From Tubiluchus corallicola (taxonomy: Eukaryota > Priapulida > Priapulimorpha > Priapulimorphida > Tubiluchidae): a stretch of DNA of 64,000 nt. The translations under genes and the position numbers were made by a program. This document shows positions 47,105 through 64,000 of the stretch, in pieces. Location of the stretch: assembly GCA_030141605.1 (NCBI GenBank), contig JAQGDQ010000337.1, positions 1 through 64,000 of the forward strand. Direction: 5' to 3'. The notes under the pieces were generated by a model, which ran no database searches, was not told the DNA's origin, and worked only from the letters and a program-made list of their open reading frames with translations. The number at the start of each line of letters is the position of its first letter. The stretch's first letter is position 1.

Positions 47105-48108
47105 TTTTCAGTATGCGTTCACTGTGCTTTCATTGTTTACAGTATGCATTCATTGTTTTCAGTATGCTTTCATTGTTTTCAGTATACTTTCATTGTTTTC
47201 AGTATGCTTTCATTGTTTTCAGTATGCTTTCATTGTTTTCAGTATGATTTCATTGTTTTCAGTATGCTTTCACTGTTTTCAGTATGCTTTCATTGTTTTC
47301 AGTATGCATTCATTGTTTTCAGTATGCATTCATTGTTTTCAGTATGCATTCATTGTTTTCAGTATGATTTCATTGTTTTCAGTATGCTTTTTTGTTTTCA
47401 GTATGCTTTCATTGTTTTCAGTATGCATTCATTGTTTTCAGTATGCATTCATTGTTTTCAGTATGCTTTCATTGTTTTCAGTATGCTTTCATTGTTTTCA
47501 GTATGCTTTCACTGTTTTCAGTATGCTTTCATTGTTTTCAGTATGCATGCATTGTTTTCAGTATCCATTCATTGTTTTCAGTATGCTTTCATTGTTTTCA
47601 GTATGCTTTCATTGTTTTCAGTATGCTTTCACTGTTTTCAGTATGCTTTCATTGTTTTCAGTATGCTTTCATTGTTTTCAGTATGCATTCATTGTTTTCA
47701 GTATGCTTTCATTGTTTTCAGTATGCTTTCATTGTTTTCAGTATGCTTTCATTGTTTTCAGTATGATTTCATTGTTTTCAGTATGAATTCATTGTTTTCA
47801 GTATGCATTCATTGTTTTCAGTATGCTTTCATTGTTTTCAGTATGCTTTCATTGTTTTCAGTATGCTTTTTTGTTTTCAGTATGCTTTCATTGTTTTCAG
47901 TATGCTTTCATTGTTTTCAGTATGCATTCATTGTTTTCAGTATGCATTCATTGTTTTCAGTATGCATTCATTGTTTTCAGTATGCATTCATTGTTTTCAG
48001 TATGCTTTTTTGTTTTCAGTATGCATTCATTGTTTTCAGTATGCATTCATTGTTTTCAGTATGCATTCATTATGCTTCAGTATGCTTTTTTGTTTTTAGT
48101 ATGATTTC
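47105..48108. repeat. Tandem array, 20-bp unit, about 50 copies
   Basis: The unit is CAGTATGCTTTCATTGTTTT with GCTTTC/GCATTC/GATTTC variants and a few 18-base units. A 20-bp unit shifts frame each copy, so all three plus-strand frames read the same 20-residue peptide cycle and stay open for up to 348 codons. This is an array artefact, not a gene. It starts about 70 bases beyond the VWA8 AATAAA. Confidence 0.97.
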
Positions 48109-48174
48109 ATTGCACTACCCCATAGGTTTTTCCCCTTTACCTGTTATTTTAAAATTCTACACGAATTTTACGAG

Positions 48175-48180
48175 TTTATT
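48175..48180 (-). terminator. Candidate VWA8 polyadenylation signal
   Basis: AATAAA on the minus strand, 64 bases downstream of the VWA8 stop codon. Its position suits a short 3' UTR. Confidence 0.5.
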
Positions 48181-48243
48181 CACAACATGACAGCTGTTTT
48201 GTGCGTATATAATTCCAGTTCCTCTCATTTTTTGGCACATCAC

Positions 48244-63422
<15,179 letters not shown>

Positions 63423-63471
63423 CTAAAAGGAACACAAAAATTACTTATATTTTTACTTGCTTTACTTTTTT

Positions 63472-63476
<5 letters not shown>

Positions 63477-63524
<48 letters not shown>

Positions 63525-63527
63525 CCT

Positions 63528-63582
<55 letters not shown>
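63477..63582. repeat. CT microsatellite
   Basis: About 105 bases of (CT)n with a short CCCT interruption. On the VWA8-sense strand it is (GA)n, lying about 55 bases upstream of an exon acceptor. Confidence 0.96.
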
Positions 63583-63584
<2 letters not shown>

Positions 63585-64000
63585 GTGCCATCTCCTTTTT
63601 TCAAAAATCTATATGGCAGTGCAAACATTACCGAAAGTAAGCCAAATGGAGTAGATATATCTGTTATACTGATTTTTTACGAAAGCAATGCAGGTCGAAT
63701 CCAGCCAATAACAAAGGCAGTCCAGGTAACTTTTGCGGCAGCTCACAATGCTGAACTGTTGCATTGTGTACCAGGAGTGAAAGAGGCATGCAGTAGATAA
63801 TAGAGCGGAATATTTTCGCACCAGTAATTAAGTCTGCTCATTTCAGTACTACAATTGGCATTGGGAAACTGAACACTGTAACAAATTGCCTGTTTGAGGC
63901 CTGTTATAAATATTTGGTTTTTCGGAACCAAATTTGCACTCGAAAACCATGGATAACAGAATATTAATGCTCATTGCTACCATTTCTGCTCATATTTATT

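Noticed and set aside
47082-48190. Long plus-strand frames of 234 and 348 codons rich in FSVC/FHCFQYAFIV
   Set aside because: They are translations of a 20-bp tandem array; all three frames give the same peptide cycle, which is what a repeat whose length is not a multiple of three produces.
63585-63931. Open frames on both strands near the right edge as a further VWA8 exon
   Set aside because: Their peptides do not match the VWA8 region expected next upstream, and flanking splice signals are weak.

Overview
The window is animal nuclear DNA. It is AT-rich, its genes are split by GT-AG introns, and about half of it is intron full of tandem arrays and short DNA transposons. An IL-17-like cytokine, a VWA8 gene, a CEP295-type centriole gene and a 5S-headed SINE suggest an invertebrate, most likely a spiralian such as a mollusc or annelid. 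The species cannot be named from sequence alone.

Layout. (1) 766-10622, minus strand: eleven phase-compatible exons of a CEP295-family centriolar protein, 432 codons if the last stop is real. (2) 10635-12163: the upstream region shared with the next gene, which runs the opposite way. (3) 12164-43777, plus strand: 26 phase-compatible exons giving about 1200 residues of a single-pass membrane protein. Its order is signal peptide, a cysteine-containing domain whose predicted mature end is histidine, two EGF-like modules, three DOMON domains, a Thr-rich linker, a SEA domain, a second short Thr-rich linker, a transmembrane helix and a cytoplasmic tail of about 165 residues. I know of no named family with this order. 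(4) 43778-48243: intergenic, with hAT-like MITE remnants and a 1-kb array of a 20-bp unit. (5) 48244-63422, minus strand: the last six coding exons of VWA8, the gene continuing past the right edge. (6) 59922-60464, plus strand: an IL-17-like cytokine exon nested on the opposite strand in a 6.7-kb VWA8 intron, missing several cysteines expected of the family.

Repeats. There are two unrelated 56-bp arrays in CEP295 introns, arrays of 34, 50 and about 60 bp in the DOMON gene, and arrays of 20, 28, about 40 and 82 bp in or beside VWA8. Several start within about 100 bases of an exon edge. Transposable elements with readable target duplications are a hAT MITE at 40729-41184 (perfect 8-bp duplication), a hAT-like element at 28222-28716, a hAT-like element at 22867-23215, a pogo/Tigger-like MITE at 20954-21389, a TTAA-flanked MITE at 43026-43228 with a second copy at 55034-55239, and a 5S-headed SINE at 29288-29805 with a 10-bp duplication.

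The genes do not form one pathway: one is centriolar, one is a cell-surface protein that may bind haem, sugar or copper, one is mitochondrial and one is a secreted cytokine. The least familiar items are the DOMON receptor-like protein and the cysteine-poor IL-17-like gene.
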